A DNA stretch of 64,000 bases. It comes from Vespa crabro. Lineage: Eukaryota; Arthropoda; Insecta; Hymenoptera; Vespidae. Position 1 is the first letter of the stretch; each line of letters starts with the position of its first letter. Both the position numbers and the translations under genes were made by a program. Below the pieces are notes generated by a model. The model was given only the letters and a program-made list of their open reading frames with translations, did not search any database and was not told the origin of the DNA. The DNA lies in contig NC_060962.1 of the NCBI RefSeq assembly GCF_910589235.1, forward strand, positions 1,893,732 through 1,957,731. The letters run 5' to 3'. Below are positions 1-11,169 of this stretch, piece after piece.

Positions 1-121
1 GATGATTGGTTTCTCGAGATTCTCTAAAATATCATAGACCTCTAGTTGACCATTTTCTTTTATGATGTAAAAAAGAGAGTGTCTGGTTTTGTTCCAACAA
101 GCCTGAATCGGTCCTCGACTC
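1..121 (-). CDS. Dnai2: Dnai2 copy A coding exon 7 (partial at window edge)
   Basis: The acceptor after a TTCTCTTTTTTGAAG tract gives an in-frame product with QACWNKTRHSLFYIIKENGQ, which aligns with the GGCWSRSRLSLFFTINTEG stretch of copy B. The frame is open to base 1. The same DNA has longer open frames, but only this frame is homologous. Confidence 0.72.
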
Positions 122-3078
122 CTTCAAAAAAGAGAACGAAAATTTTCTTCGATGATTCATTCCAGTAATATGTAATAAATGACGATAATACAAAAATACT
201 GAGTAATGAAAGAACCTAATTGTTATTAAACTGCCTTCTCTAGTGTCCTCCGCCCAAATCCGTGTGCTCGTCTTGCAGACAGTTAAAAATATTTTTGGAC
301 TGAAGACATTACGATCAACAGACTTTACCACTCCACTATGAGTATCGAATCTCACGGACAATTTTTCTGCGTTTGTCTTCACTTTTCTTGAACCACTGAT
401 AACAATACCATTCTGTAAACCGAACATAAACTTTGTACTCATAGAAGGTTCGAAATTTGCTGAAGATATCCCAATCGATCTTTCCATCGATGGTTCGTTC
501 GGATATTCGAGATCGAAGATTAAACGTTCGGTTGGTTGACGTAGATTTCGCATGTCCCACCATAGAACTTGACCGTCCCAAGAACTCGAGAAAAATTCTG
601 TATTGGTCTTCGTATAGATCCACTTTACAGAAGTCGTTGAGTATCTTCAACAAAAAGTCTTCAGTCCGAATTTTATATTCGAGAAACATCGTGTACGTCA
701 ATAAAGAAATCAGTTTCTCGATCAAACGACTATCTTCTCGAACTCGATAATACCTATGACTGTTTCGAGGATAGGATAGCTGAACCGGTTCAATACTTTT
801 TCTGACGTCCCAGCAACAAACTTGTCCGTTCATAAGACCACCACAAAGTATAAAAGGATCTCGAGGATTAAATTGGCATACCATTGTTGGATACAAAGCA
901 TTAAGAGCCATACACGGCTTATTCGGACTTGCTGTTTTTTAAAAAGTATGAATTATTTTAATTTAACGATATACGAGTAACACTTTCAGTTGCAATTCTA
1001 TGATTTGTCAATGATCTCGTCTTACCTAAATCCCATATATACGTGAGCATACTATAGTCGATTTCTCTTCTTAAATTATCGAAGCAATAACAAACTACTA
1101 TCTTTGTTTCTTCGGGCGACCAATTAATATCAGTCACCGGTCTACCAGGAGTTTCCTGATCCGGAAAAACATTTACAAGTCTAAAAAAAGATTAATTTTA
1201 ACAGAGACCAATTATTAATGTTATTAATGCGATCGTATCTCTAATAAAAAAATTCTAATATCGAAACTAATCAAATTGTTGAAAGAAACGTACCTGATCT
1301 CTCGTTCTGTTGTTAAGGTAGTCGGTATCATATCGTCAAAATAATGATCGTGTATATTAACAGCGTTATTCAAAAGAATACTATGTTCCATATCCTAACG
1401 AGAAAAATAATTGTATAATAAAGGTTTATATTTATTTCGAAATCAAGGTTATTCTTTATATATAAATAATTAATAATAATCTGTATTATTTTCTATTGAC
1501 CAAGATATATTGTTAGAAACCACTTTCAAAATTGTGCAATATACTTGGTTCATTAGTTCTATTACTAACTCTAGAAATTTACCGCAAGTAGGTAACGTAA
1601 TGTTGGAGCCCACTCATCATCCTTCTCCACTCGCCTGCGATATCTAGCGATAGTTTCATCGTCACGAGGATGGATTTCCTTTGGCCAACCACCCTCATAA
1701 TGGTACATTCCGTTGTTCTTCATTTTCACCGCTTTTGTTTGAATCTATAATTACGGATATGAAGTTCCTTCAATTCGCCGGATATTATCTTTCACCTAAC
1801 TTTATTAATACGAATAATTCTTGGTTGCTCGGTCGTATGATTTTATATAATGGTTTGAAACAAACTTTTTTTCCTTTATTAAAAACGCCGAACAAGTAGA
1901 GCTTATTTGACTTTTTTCACGGGGGAGGGAAGATGAAAAAAAACAAAAAAAGAAAAGAGAAAAACGCATGCTTTGAGATTTTCTCATTTTAATTTCTGAC
2001 TGAAATGTAATACGGGCAAAATTACGAAGCGGCAACGTTTTTAGAAAGAATAAAAATGAGAAAAACGATCAGTACTATTGTTGTTGACTGACTCGAGCAC
2101 AGCAAATCCTTACTTGTTTTTCTTTTTTCTCTGGACTGAGATGCGCTTTACCTGGAATAAAAGCCGATGCTGTTAAGCATATTAAGCTAGGTTTTTTTCT
2201 TAAAAGTCCTTTGAAATGTTGAAAGTTGAACATTTGCTATCATGAAGGTAAACTCGTTGCGTCAACCGCGTGTTTATTCCGCCCAGTAATATATAATTTT
2301 TGCTAACGTGAATCCAATGGTATGAGATTCCGATGGTTCGTATGGAGGAAAACGAGGACTCCAATATTTCCAACTTTTTTCTTATTTTTATGACGTCAAC
2401 GTCCAGTTATCCGGATATGTCTACTTCGTTCTATTTTTACATCGTAAAATCTCTACAAACTCATAGATACGAATTCAAGGAACGATTTCAACGAATGGAA
2501 ACTTTTTAAATATCTCGCTTCATTGATGTCAAGTTCATTGAGAACGAAGAGAAATGAGTTCGTAACGAATTCTAACAAGACTGATAACTACACGTCGCCG
2601 TTTTATTATCTTTTCTTTACTATTTTTGTATTTAACGCACTTGTCTTTCCAGAGACAAAAGTTAATGATATCTGGATGTTCTCGTGGGTCTTTCGAGGAT
2701 CGTTTGAATATATCACAAAAATTATTTCTAATACATTTCATTTTCTATCGAGTTAGAAAGGGATCAAAAATGAAGATACAAATTTCTACGGGACTTATCT
2801 CGTTTCTCGCAAACCATGGTTTTACGCACTATGACCACACATACAAATGAGACTATCATTGCCGGATATAATCTTGTTAATGAAATCGACCTAACCTCAT
2901 GTAACGCTATTTGCTTCGTGTACTGCGTGTTGACATGACATTGGCTCTTCACGATGAAATTGCGCATCTCCTGAGGATTCGGTTTGATCTCCTCGTCCAA
3001 GTTCGGTCCGCAAATATCGAAGATGCATTGTTTACCGAATTCTGAACGCGTCTTCACATAAACGTATTTAATATCCAT
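1..3078 (-). CDS. Dnai2: Axonemal dynein intermediate chain 2-like gene, copy A (3' end beyond window)
   Basis: Seen: seven exons on the minus strand join in frame: 3078-2896, 1744-1583, 1394-1294, 1180-1026, 931-754, 644-216 and 121 to the window edge, all with AG acceptors and GT donors. The product starts MDIKYVYVKTRSEFGKQC, carries a GGWPKE motif, and has WD-like repeat strands TYIWDL, VCCWDVRK, VLWWDMRN, TRIWAEDTRE and LEVYDI. Known: this architecture is that of DNAI2, a WD-repeat intermediate chain of outer-arm dynein, which helps attach the motor complex to doublet microtubules in cilia and sperm flagella. The start was chosen because the next exon joins in phase and copy B starts identically; an upstream ATG at 3126 would add 16 unrelated residues. 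Introns are short (94-188 bp) except the first (1151 bp). The C-terminal part lies outside the window, so I cannot say whether the gene is intact. Insect WD-dynein naming varies, so the exact orthologue is less certain than the family. Confidence 0.85.
216..644 (-). CDS. Dnai2: Dnai2 copy A coding exon 6
   Basis: 429 nt, one codon shorter than in copy B. It encodes VLWWDMRNLRQPTE, FMFGLQNGIVIS, the RKVKTNAEKL loop and TRIWAEDTRE. The acceptor at 646-645 was chosen because it restores the reading frame from exon 5 and aligns exactly with copy B. Confidence 0.83.
754..931 (-). CDS. Dnai2: Dnai2 copy A coding exon 5
   Basis: 178 nt, acceptor AACAG, donor after CATAG. It encodes QFNPRDPFILCGGLMNGQ and VCCWDVRKS, a WD repeat. 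Same length and phases as copy B. Confidence 0.85.
1026..1180 (-). CDS. Dnai2: Dnai2 copy A coding exon 4
   Basis: 155 nt with entry phase 2 and exit phase 1; one codon shorter than copy B exon 4. It encodes the first propeller strands, with DINWSPEETKIVVCYCF and TYIWDL. Confidence 0.82.
1294..1394 (-). CDS. Dnai2: Dnai2 copy A coding exon 3
   Basis: 101 nt ending in phase 2 (AG before GTACG). It encodes MEHSILLNNAVNIHDHYFDD, the equivalent of the MEH-NNAIDI segment of DNAI2. Same length and phase as copy B. Confidence 0.83.
1583..1744 (-). CDS. Dnai2: Dnai2 copy A coding exon 2
   Basis: 162 nt, phase 0 at both ends, acceptor TTATAG. It encodes the YEGGWPKEIHPRD motif region and RYRRRVEKDDEW, matching the GGWPK segment of DNAI2. 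Same length as copy B exon 2. Confidence 0.82.
2896..3078 (-). CDS. Dnai2: Dnai2 copy A coding exon 1 (start exon)
   Basis: Exon of 61 codons, ATG at 3078-3076, ending in ALHE before a GT donor at 2895-2894, phase 0. It encodes the conserved N-terminus KYVYVKTRSEFGKQC. Length and phase equal exon 1 of copy B. Confidence 0.85.
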
Positions 3079-3660
3079 CCTTATAAGAATATATATACTA
3101 ACAATATTGAAACAAACGTAACGCATGTTGATAAGATATCGATAACAATCGATTTTAAGTATTTAGTTCGATATGATATTCAAGATGTTTTTTTATCTAA
3201 TCGTTATCGCAAGTTCTATACTGGATAGATAAAAAAATTATTGCCATCTAAAATATCTTGAAGGCTATAATAATCAAATTTGTTTAATAAAATTTGAATC
3301 TATAAAGATAAATCATTCTATAAAATTTGTTTGTATAAATAAATAAAATAAAACTATAAAAAGAAAATGTTTCTTTAATTCCTATACGAATAATTTGTTT
3401 CCATTATCAAAATTCAATTTACATTGAACATTTATATTTACATATCAATTACAATATACTTTTGATAATCGATGATTAAAAGTAAAGTCAACATATTATG
3501 AAATGCGTAGCGATTCAGAAAATGAATGCAGCTAAATCGATATTTACTTTCTTTTGGGTCATTGAAAAATCGCTTTACTCGGCGTAATCAGTTCGACGAA
3601 ATAATTCACACGATCTATGCATGTCTCGTATGCATGATGAAAGAAAGAGAGAAAGAAAGA

Positions 3661-3668
<8 letters not shown>

Positions 3669-3714
<46 letters not shown>
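3669..3714. repeat. (GA)n microsatellite
   Basis: Almost uninterrupted GA dinucleotides, preceded by an impure GAAA/GA stretch. Confidence 0.95.
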
Positions 3715-3720
<6 letters not shown>

Positions 3721-4119
3721 GGAAGAGAAAATACCAAGCGAAGTGCTAAAAGATTCATGAATTCACCGCGTCGTGGAATAAAGTTGCGGACGAAGTGATA
3801 TTTGCCCTGTTTCGCTCGGCAAACACGCGAGAACTCGTCCCTGTCTGACGCAAATTCACGCTCTCTCTTCTCTCTCTATCTCTCTCTCTTTCTCTCTCGA
3901 TGTACCCCTCCCACATTCGCTACTTTACTCGCACGTAAACGTCAAAGATGTTAGCACCGAAATGCGCCTCCTCCTTTACTTCGTCGTCGGAGGTGTTCTC
4001 CTTGACAGCTTTTAACTACATTTAGAAAACTCGTTTTCCTTTGCGTCATTTTTCAGCTTTATTGACAAGAAAAATCGAAAAGTAGGAAAGTATTTACATT
4101 ATCTACGAAAGTATAAACT

Positions 4120-4149
<30 letters not shown>
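4120..4149. repeat. (TA)n microsatellite next to the mariner-like element
   Basis: TA repeat abutting the left end of the inverted-repeat element; the TA target duplication of that element lies inside it. Confidence 0.9.
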
Positions 4150-4150
<1 letters not shown>

Positions 4151-4282
4151 TAGGTGGACCGGAAAGTAATGTCGCTTTCTTAAATTAAATTCAAACGAAT
4201 AAATTTTTAACAAGTTTTTATTTTTAATCACAAATCAAATGTCTACATGCGCAAAAACGACATTATTTTCCGGTCCACCTAA
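4150..4282. mobile_element. Mariner-type miniature inverted-repeat element
   Basis: A 133-bp unit with terminal inverted repeats of about 25 bp (left TTAGGTGGACCGGAAA, then TAATGTCG; the right copy differs at one base), flanked by TA on both sides. TA target duplication and ends of this length are typical of Tc1/mariner elements. The interior has no transposase frame, so this is an internally deleted, non-autonomous copy that would need a transposase from elsewhere. The near identity of its ends suggests it is not very old. Confidence 0.88.
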
Positions 4283-5343
4283 TATATTGATTTGTACATA
4301 CTTTTATAAGCATCTGTAATTTTCTCTTAAATAATTGTACAAATGAATATATATATTTATTCATTATTATTTATTAATTGTTTAATAAGAATCATTATTA
4401 AAGATTTTTATATTAGGTAGAAAATTTATATGTCTTTGATCAAGAATTCTTTTCTTTAATTGACCGCAAATTTAAACGGTTCAAGGTGATATTTCAACAA
4501 ATTGCATGCTCATTTAGGAAGAATTTTATAATACAATACTCGCCAGCAATTAAGAATTTCATTTCCGCAAAATGAACGTAACAGCGTGGATGCTTCGCTT
4601 GAGAAAATTAAAGGGAAATTAAAGATAGATAACTATCCAGATCTCGTTTTCTATTCAGAGATAAAAAAAAAAGAGAGTGAGAGAGAGCATAACTTCCATT
4701 AATTTTTCTCGTATATATATTTCTTTCCTTCTCTTCTTTCTATATTGCTTTTTTCTTCGTTCATTTCTGTCACAAACTAACGAGTCTTAGCTTTTTCTTC
4801 TTTATAAGAATTGAAAACATTTCTGGGAGATAAATGTTTTATTATGAATTTTTTCTTTTAATATGATTTTTCTTTTTTTCTTTCTTTTTTATAAATATCG
4901 CTTTAACCAACGAAGATAAATAATATTTAAAATGTTACAGGAAACGTACAAAGGAAATTATATTGAAACAATCGAATAAAATTTCTGAAATACTATTTGC
5001 AAATTCTCCTTGAACGAATTACAGTGATAAAGAAAGAAGTAAGACGACTGGATGTAAGTCGCAATCAAGATATCTCAGTTCTTTGGCCGAGTTCAATTCA
5101 TCAGGAACCGCTGATGTAATCATTCCGCCTTAACGAGTCGATCGTTCCTGGTTATCGAGTCGCCTCGAATGCGCTCACCTCGTTTCCTTCATCTGATGCA
5201 CGGAAATGCACCTTTTTCGACATGCTATATGTATCGACAATATCGATTCATGGAACATATGTATTTACATGATCATATGTATTTGCATACATTGAAAAAA
5301 GTAAGTTGTAGTGGCAAAACGTCGTGGTATTTGTTCTTTTTTG

Positions 5344-5344
<1 letters not shown>

Positions 5345-5392
<48 letters not shown>
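5345..5392. repeat. (TA)n microsatellite
   Basis: Uninterrupted TA repeat. Confidence 0.95.
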
Positions 5393-5393
<1 letters not shown>

Positions 5394-5760
5394 TATTCGT
5401 CATATTATACCATTGTAGATAAAATTATGTTCCTACATATATATCTGCGAATATCGCGAATGACATCTCCCTCGTCCGTTCATCTTTCAAATATCTGCAC
5501 TCGCGTTACATATAAATCCAAACATGTCAGATTTTGAGCGACTTATGCATTGTAAATCATTCATATTTCTTTTCCACTTTTGTCAAGTTCATGTTAAAAA
5601 TTTTTTTAAAATAATAATGGAATAAGAAAGATATTAGATTTATTTTTAACAATATTAAGTAACCTTCGTTGTGGATTCAATCAAAGTGGATTCTTCTTGA
5701 TATAAATGTCATTGATAATCTATAAAACATTTCTAATAGTTAAATGATTTCATTTTTTTT

Positions 5761-5763
<3 letters not shown>

Positions 5764-5811
<48 letters not shown>
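5764..5811. repeat. (TA)n microsatellite
   Basis: Uninterrupted TA repeat. Confidence 0.95.
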
Positions 5812-5812
<1 letters not shown>

Positions 5813-6054
5813 TTTTTTCTTTTAGTTTTGAAAGGAAATAGGTCGTCATCCATTCGTTCAACCAACAGAATTTCTCTACTTTTCTCTTTTCCAAAGCACT
5901 CAACGCAAACGCGAGCCCGAGGCTTGTTTCACGAACTTTTCTGTCGCGTTTCCGAACGAAAATTCTTAGGTGCGAAACAATTAAGCGACAACTATTTCCT
6001 GAGGCTCTCTCGTATGAAGCGTTCGTGTTACGCAGGAGAGACAAAACGAGAATC

Positions 6055-6055
<1 letters not shown>

Positions 6056-6107
<52 letters not shown>
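6056..6107. repeat. (GA)n microsatellite
   Basis: Uninterrupted GA repeat. Confidence 0.95.
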
Positions 6108-6112
<5 letters not shown>

Positions 6113-6298
6113 CAGTATTTTCGACCGAAATATCACGATAGGAAAACCCAGCATGGTTGTCGTGTTGGAAAAGAGTTACAGTAACAGTAATGGAAAGAGA
6201 AGAAGAGAGTGAACAAAAGAGAATGAGAGAGAGAGAGAGAGAAAGTAAATTAAAAATTTTAAATTAATAGATCCCCGACGATTGATCAACATTTTAAA

Positions 6299-6302
<4 letters not shown>

Positions 6303-6354
<52 letters not shown>
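6303..6354. repeat. (GA)n microsatellite
   Basis: Second long GA tract, about 200 bp from the previous one, with a shorter GA run near 6228 between them. Confidence 0.95.
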
Positions 6355-6359
<5 letters not shown>

Positions 6360-6907
6360 AATTTATATAACATTGAGCGCATTGAGTAATTCATTATTAT
6401 TATCTTGTTAATTTACATAATAACGTTTTATCGTTCTCTAAGTTTTTCATTTTAGCAATAAAAAGATAAACGTAAAGAAAAAAAACAAAAAAAGGAACGT
6501 TTATCACACTTTACTTTGTCTGTGAAAATAGAAAAAATGGATTTCGTTTCGATTGAAATTTAAAATAAGAACACGATAACCAAATTTTTATGTCGCAATA
6601 ATCTTACGATCTTATCAATAAAAATCAATTATTTCAAGGAAATTGAACTCGATTCTACGTATAGAATAATAAGGCACATAAATGAAAGTACAAACGATTG
6701 TGTAAGTGTACAGTTTTCGAAAGACTTGCTTGCACATTTTGCACATTTTTGAGCACCAAGTACTACCCCGGTAGTTCTTCTTTTTAACATCACATTCACC
6801 ACGCTGTCGAAAGGTGTTTACCGTGTGGAAGCATACTCTCTGTTTACCGGTCCATTGTGCACAGTACGACATTGCATTCCCCACTTTGACCGCTTTTTTC
6901 TCCTTTT

Positions 6908-6911
<4 letters not shown>

Positions 6912-6974
<63 letters not shown>
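6912..6974. repeat. (CT)n microsatellite
   Basis: About 30 CT units, followed by a CG-rich stretch near 6985-7000. Confidence 0.95.
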
Positions 6975-6977
<3 letters not shown>

Positions 6978-8777
6978 AGTCGTATGCGCGCGCGCACCGG
7001 TGATCTCTGATTTTCACGAAAAGCCTGACGAATCGTTGCTCTCATCAGCTAATGCACGTAGAAAGACTTTGCCGAGTTTGTTCTTTCTTTATTTCTCTCG
7101 CTCTTACTACCTTTCTCTTCTCTCTTTTTCTTTACTCTTCTCGTTTCCTCTACGTTTACTGCAGTAACAAAAAAGAAAACAAAAAGAAAGAAAGAAAGAA
7201 AAGAAACACACGGATTGTTTTTACAAATCGTTATGTTTTCCAACACCTTTGAAACATCAATTTTATGTTTTACTCGACAACCAACATCGTATTTTTTACA
7301 TGATTATTTACTATCTAGACCAGTAATGATTTCGTGATTTACTCAACAATAATAACAAGAATTACGTCGACAAAAATATGTATATCGTAAAAATATTATC
7401 GTTGCAAACGTTTTTATTAATCTTTCTCCATAATCTTGGTTTTTCCTTTTTTGCCTTTACGTACGTTACGTAAGTATATAAGTACATTGACGTTTCATTT
7501 TCTCTGTTATAATAATCATAATTCGTAATTTTAAAACTTGAAAGTTGTCAACAGTTCACTCAATTGTGAAGGATTGTTCCTCCGAATAGAGTGCGGATTT
7601 AGATATGTACATTTATCCGTGGGAAAAGTTTCGAAGAAGAAGAGAATTCATGTTTCCTCTTTGAAAGTTCCGCTTGTTGAACGAAATCTACATTCTCGTA
7701 ATAATGACGACATTCTACATTGGATACAGTCTTTACCGAACTCCTAAGTTCACCTACGTTCATTATACGTATAAACTTTGTAATTGTTCGTGTTATCATT
7801 CTTTCTATTATATTTTTCACTGTTATTGCCATTCTTTGTTATTTTTTAAGCTGACAATTTCGTTCTAATAACTAAAAATGTATAATGTGCAATAAATTTT
7901 TTAAATACTTTTTTATTTACTATTGGTAGTAAAAAGTTAAAAAAAAAAAAGAGAAAAAAAATTCATTGAATATCTTGGAAATAATAATAAATATTTGAGT
8001 ATTTAATCACGACGAGTCATTTTATTGACATTAACGTATTTATTTCAAATGAAAATTACAGAAAATTTGGCTTCTATCTTTTAGTTCTCTTTCATGAGCA
8101 ACGTTCAAAAGACAAGGACGTAAAGAGTATAAAAGTAATGCACTCTCTCGGAATCGGTTTTCACCGGTGAGAAGTACCAGCATCGATTTTCTCCATTTCT
8201 ATTCACCCCTCTCCCTCTCTCTCTCTTTTTCTTTCTTCTCTCTTTCTCTTTCTCTCTCTTTCTCTTTTTCTTTCTTCTCTATCTATCTTTCTCTTCTTTC
8301 TCGGTATTCCACGAACTTTTCACTTTTCAGAGAATTTCTGCTTTCACCTAAACTTCGAATTCTTCGTAGTTTTCGGTGGTTATAAGGGTATACGTACCAC
8401 CCTTAGCTTTCTGCAGTTTATCTCGCTCGAGTCTTGAATCGTCCAATTGACATTTCAAACGATTACAAAGTTCTTCGTGTGACGTTCTCTGCCGAAAATG
8501 CAATGAAGAACGCGCGATCTGTAATTGAACTTGCTCCTTTTATTCATTCTACTTCTTATTGCTTTTCTTAAAAATTCAAGAAAGTATAAATGATTATCTT
8601 GTTCTTATTCCATTGGAATAAGACACTTGGATACTATTATTTAAATAGTTTTGGAAATACTTTTGATCAATATCTATCGATACTAAATATAAATAAAATA
8701 TCATACACGATTTTTGAATAAAACATTCTTATAGAAATTTATATTTCTCTTAAAAAAAAAGAGTTTCGATATAATAT

Positions 8778-8779
<2 letters not shown>

Positions 8780-8854
<75 letters not shown>
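8780..8854. repeat. (AAT)n microsatellite in the 3' UTR of Dnai2 copy B
   Basis: About 25 AAT units beginning 22 bases beyond the copy B stop codon; on the mRNA strand it reads (ATT)n. Confidence 0.93.
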
Positions 8855-8856
<2 letters not shown>

Positions 8857-8876
8857 TAACGTATTATATAATACTG

Positions 8877-9433
8877 TTACTTAATATAATATGAGGATAT
8901 CCTTGGATATAATTCCCCGTTCTCATTTCTTTTAATTTCCTCAGTTATCGATTGAGAGATCGGCTCTTCCAATCGAATTTCTGATTTAGTTTCTAGTGAT
9001 TCTACTGATTTCAGGTCGTAGATATCCACTTCCTCTTCTACAAGCTCATCTTTTTTTGTCTCTTTCTCTTTGTCGTCATCTATCTCATTTTTCATTCTTC
9101 TCATAGGTGGTGGCATACTCCGAGACCTGTAGAAAGGACTTTTTCTAATGGCTAAATTATCCCGCCATGCTTCGAGGTATTTTGTGGCATCTTTGACATT
9201 TTCCATAAGGACATTGGGTGGTGCATCCTTGTCCAATAAAATTCTTCTCTTTTCCAGTGCCGTATGTTCTGGTATACTTTTGTTTAGCTCCGATATTTTC
9301 TTTTGCCAGAGTTGCCAGTCTATAAGTGACGTCTTTCGTTCGTACGAGAACCTCTTCGTGAAAGGTGTCAATTCCTTTTTGCTCAACTCTTTTTCTTCCT
9401 TGACTTTACTTTCTTTTTCTGCCTTAACGATGT
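8877..9433 (-). CDS. Dnai2: Dnai2 copy B coding exon 10 (C-terminal exon)
   Basis: 557 nt after acceptor TTTTCAG, ending at a stop at 8879-8877. Encodes a charged tail with AEKESKVKEEKELSKKEL, WQLWQKKISELNK, KYLEAWRDNLAIRK and a Glu/Asp-rich end. No domain recognised. It follows a 2640-bp intron, by far the longest of the gene, so its membership in this gene is the least certain join, though phase 1 fits. Confidence 0.66.
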
Positions 9434-9483
9434 CTGAAAAGAGTACGATTACATCATTAAATATTCTCTCTCTGTTTCTCTCT

Positions 9484-9527
<44 letters not shown>

Positions 9528-11137
9528 CTCTCTCTTCCTTTCTATAAATTTTCCTTACCGTCCTTTTAAGAATAAATTTTTTTATTATGGTAATTGTAAA
9601 AATATGTAAACTTGGATTAAATCATTTACTTCACTATGAAAACTAATCCAATGTTGTGATTTATCTTCAAAATGAAGAATTGTGTTGTTCTTCGAATAAA
9701 TAAAATGGAATTACTTTCTTATCTTTGGTTTACGTCTATGAATAAAACAAACTATGTTGTTAATTAATCAATTTTGAATAAATTTTTAATCAACTGTTTA
9801 GCATTTTATGTGCAATTAATAGTGATGATGATAGTAGTTGTAATAATAATAATAATAAAAATAATAATAATAGTAATCATCATCATCATTATAACACTGA
9901 ACTGTATTAAGCTATTACCAAGTGGTGTCAATTACAACTACTAAATTGATTTATATCTGGAACTGACGTCCATTAATGCTAGATCTACCTTCGGATATTG
10001 CAAGTTATAAATAGATTCAATCGATCATATTAATATTCATTTACTTAGTATTAATTTAGATTGTAAAATACTTCTGAATACTTGTAGTGGGAATGTTTAC
10101 ATACGTGCATATATGCAATATGCAATTCGAATATAGTAGAACATGGTTTGCTCTCATTTCCCATTTTCGTGATTTCTGTACAACTTATGTTTACGATGAA
10201 TGTTCTCTAACTACCATATAGCTACTCCTAGTATTAGAACTTCTCTGCAGTTATAATATTACTTGTACAACTAAAGTTTAGGCGCATGCATATATATTGT
10301 TCTTATTTACATGTACGTAATTCTTTTACATATTAAAAATTTTATTAAATTATTATAACGTAAGCTACGAGAATCAAAATAATATTTTATCACATTTTTG
10401 ACGATCGTTTGCCACAGATACAGAGAAATATTAATTTAAATTGAAACGTCTGGATGATTTTATTAAACGATAGAGTTAAAAATATTCATGACTATGAATG
10501 ATTCAACCAATCGTAACCACATTCCATACGTTCATTTAATATTTATAAAGAAAAGCAACGAAATCGGTTTTGGTGAAAAAAGTCGAAGCAAAGGTGTGCG
10601 CACGCGCACCAACATCCAATCCTCCGACACCGCAAGCTTTATACTAACCGCAGTTACTATGGTGTTCTTAATTAAACTTTGATCGTAGAAAACCCTATCG
10701 ACCGAGAGAGTCCATCGCTTGTAAAAGTCGTCGATAATGTTGAAGATAGTGCTTAAGGGAAAGTGCAAGATAATGTTTCGCGCTTACTCGTCGGATGGTT
10801 CGTTAAATCGCTTTACGTTTTAATTATATTATAGGAAACGAAGAAAATGTATTAAAATGAAAATTGCATATGTTGAATAAACTGACGTATATTTAAATGG
10901 AAATATTTTAAATGCATAGAAAATATAAGGTCTAAAGAAAAAAAATAAGAAAAGAAAAGAAAAAGAAAGAAAAGAAAATAATTATTATATATAATTATTA
11001 TTAAATTTAAAAAATCACATAAACGTCATTAATTATTATTAACTGAATTGCTATTAAAACTGAATTATAATTATTTAAATTTCAATCAATCGAATGAAAC
11101 TGAACTTTTAAGTTGCAATATATCATCTAAGTTCTAT

Positions 11138-11169
<32 letters not shown>

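Larger units (their letters stand above)
3079..8876. other. Intergenic region between the two Dnai2 copies
   Basis: No coding exon recognised in 5.8 kb. It should hold the 5' UTR and promoter of copy A at the left end and the 3' UTR of copy B at the right end. A polyadenylation signal on the minus strand (AATAAA, 8543-8538) lies 334 bases past the copy B stop. It also contains the mariner-like element and at least eight long microsatellites. Open frames here are mostly repeat read-through such as runs of RE or SL. Confidence 0.6.

Noticed and set aside
336..911. 191-codon minus-strand frame running through Dnai2 copy A exon 5 and the next intron
   Set aside because: Only the first part is homologous; after CATAG at 754 it reads through the 109-bp intron and then in the wrong frame of exon 6.
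3079..3160. Possible RFX X-box upstream of Dnai2 copy A (GTTGAT and ATAAC half-sites)
   Set aside because: Ciliary genes often have such sites, but the match is poor and no equivalent was convincing upstream of copy B.
3962..4015. Short hydrophobic plus-strand frame MRLLLYFVVGGVLLDSF
   Set aside because: Looks like a signal peptide and could be the missing Fur1 start, but it is 17 codons long and stops, and no joining prodomain exon was seen.
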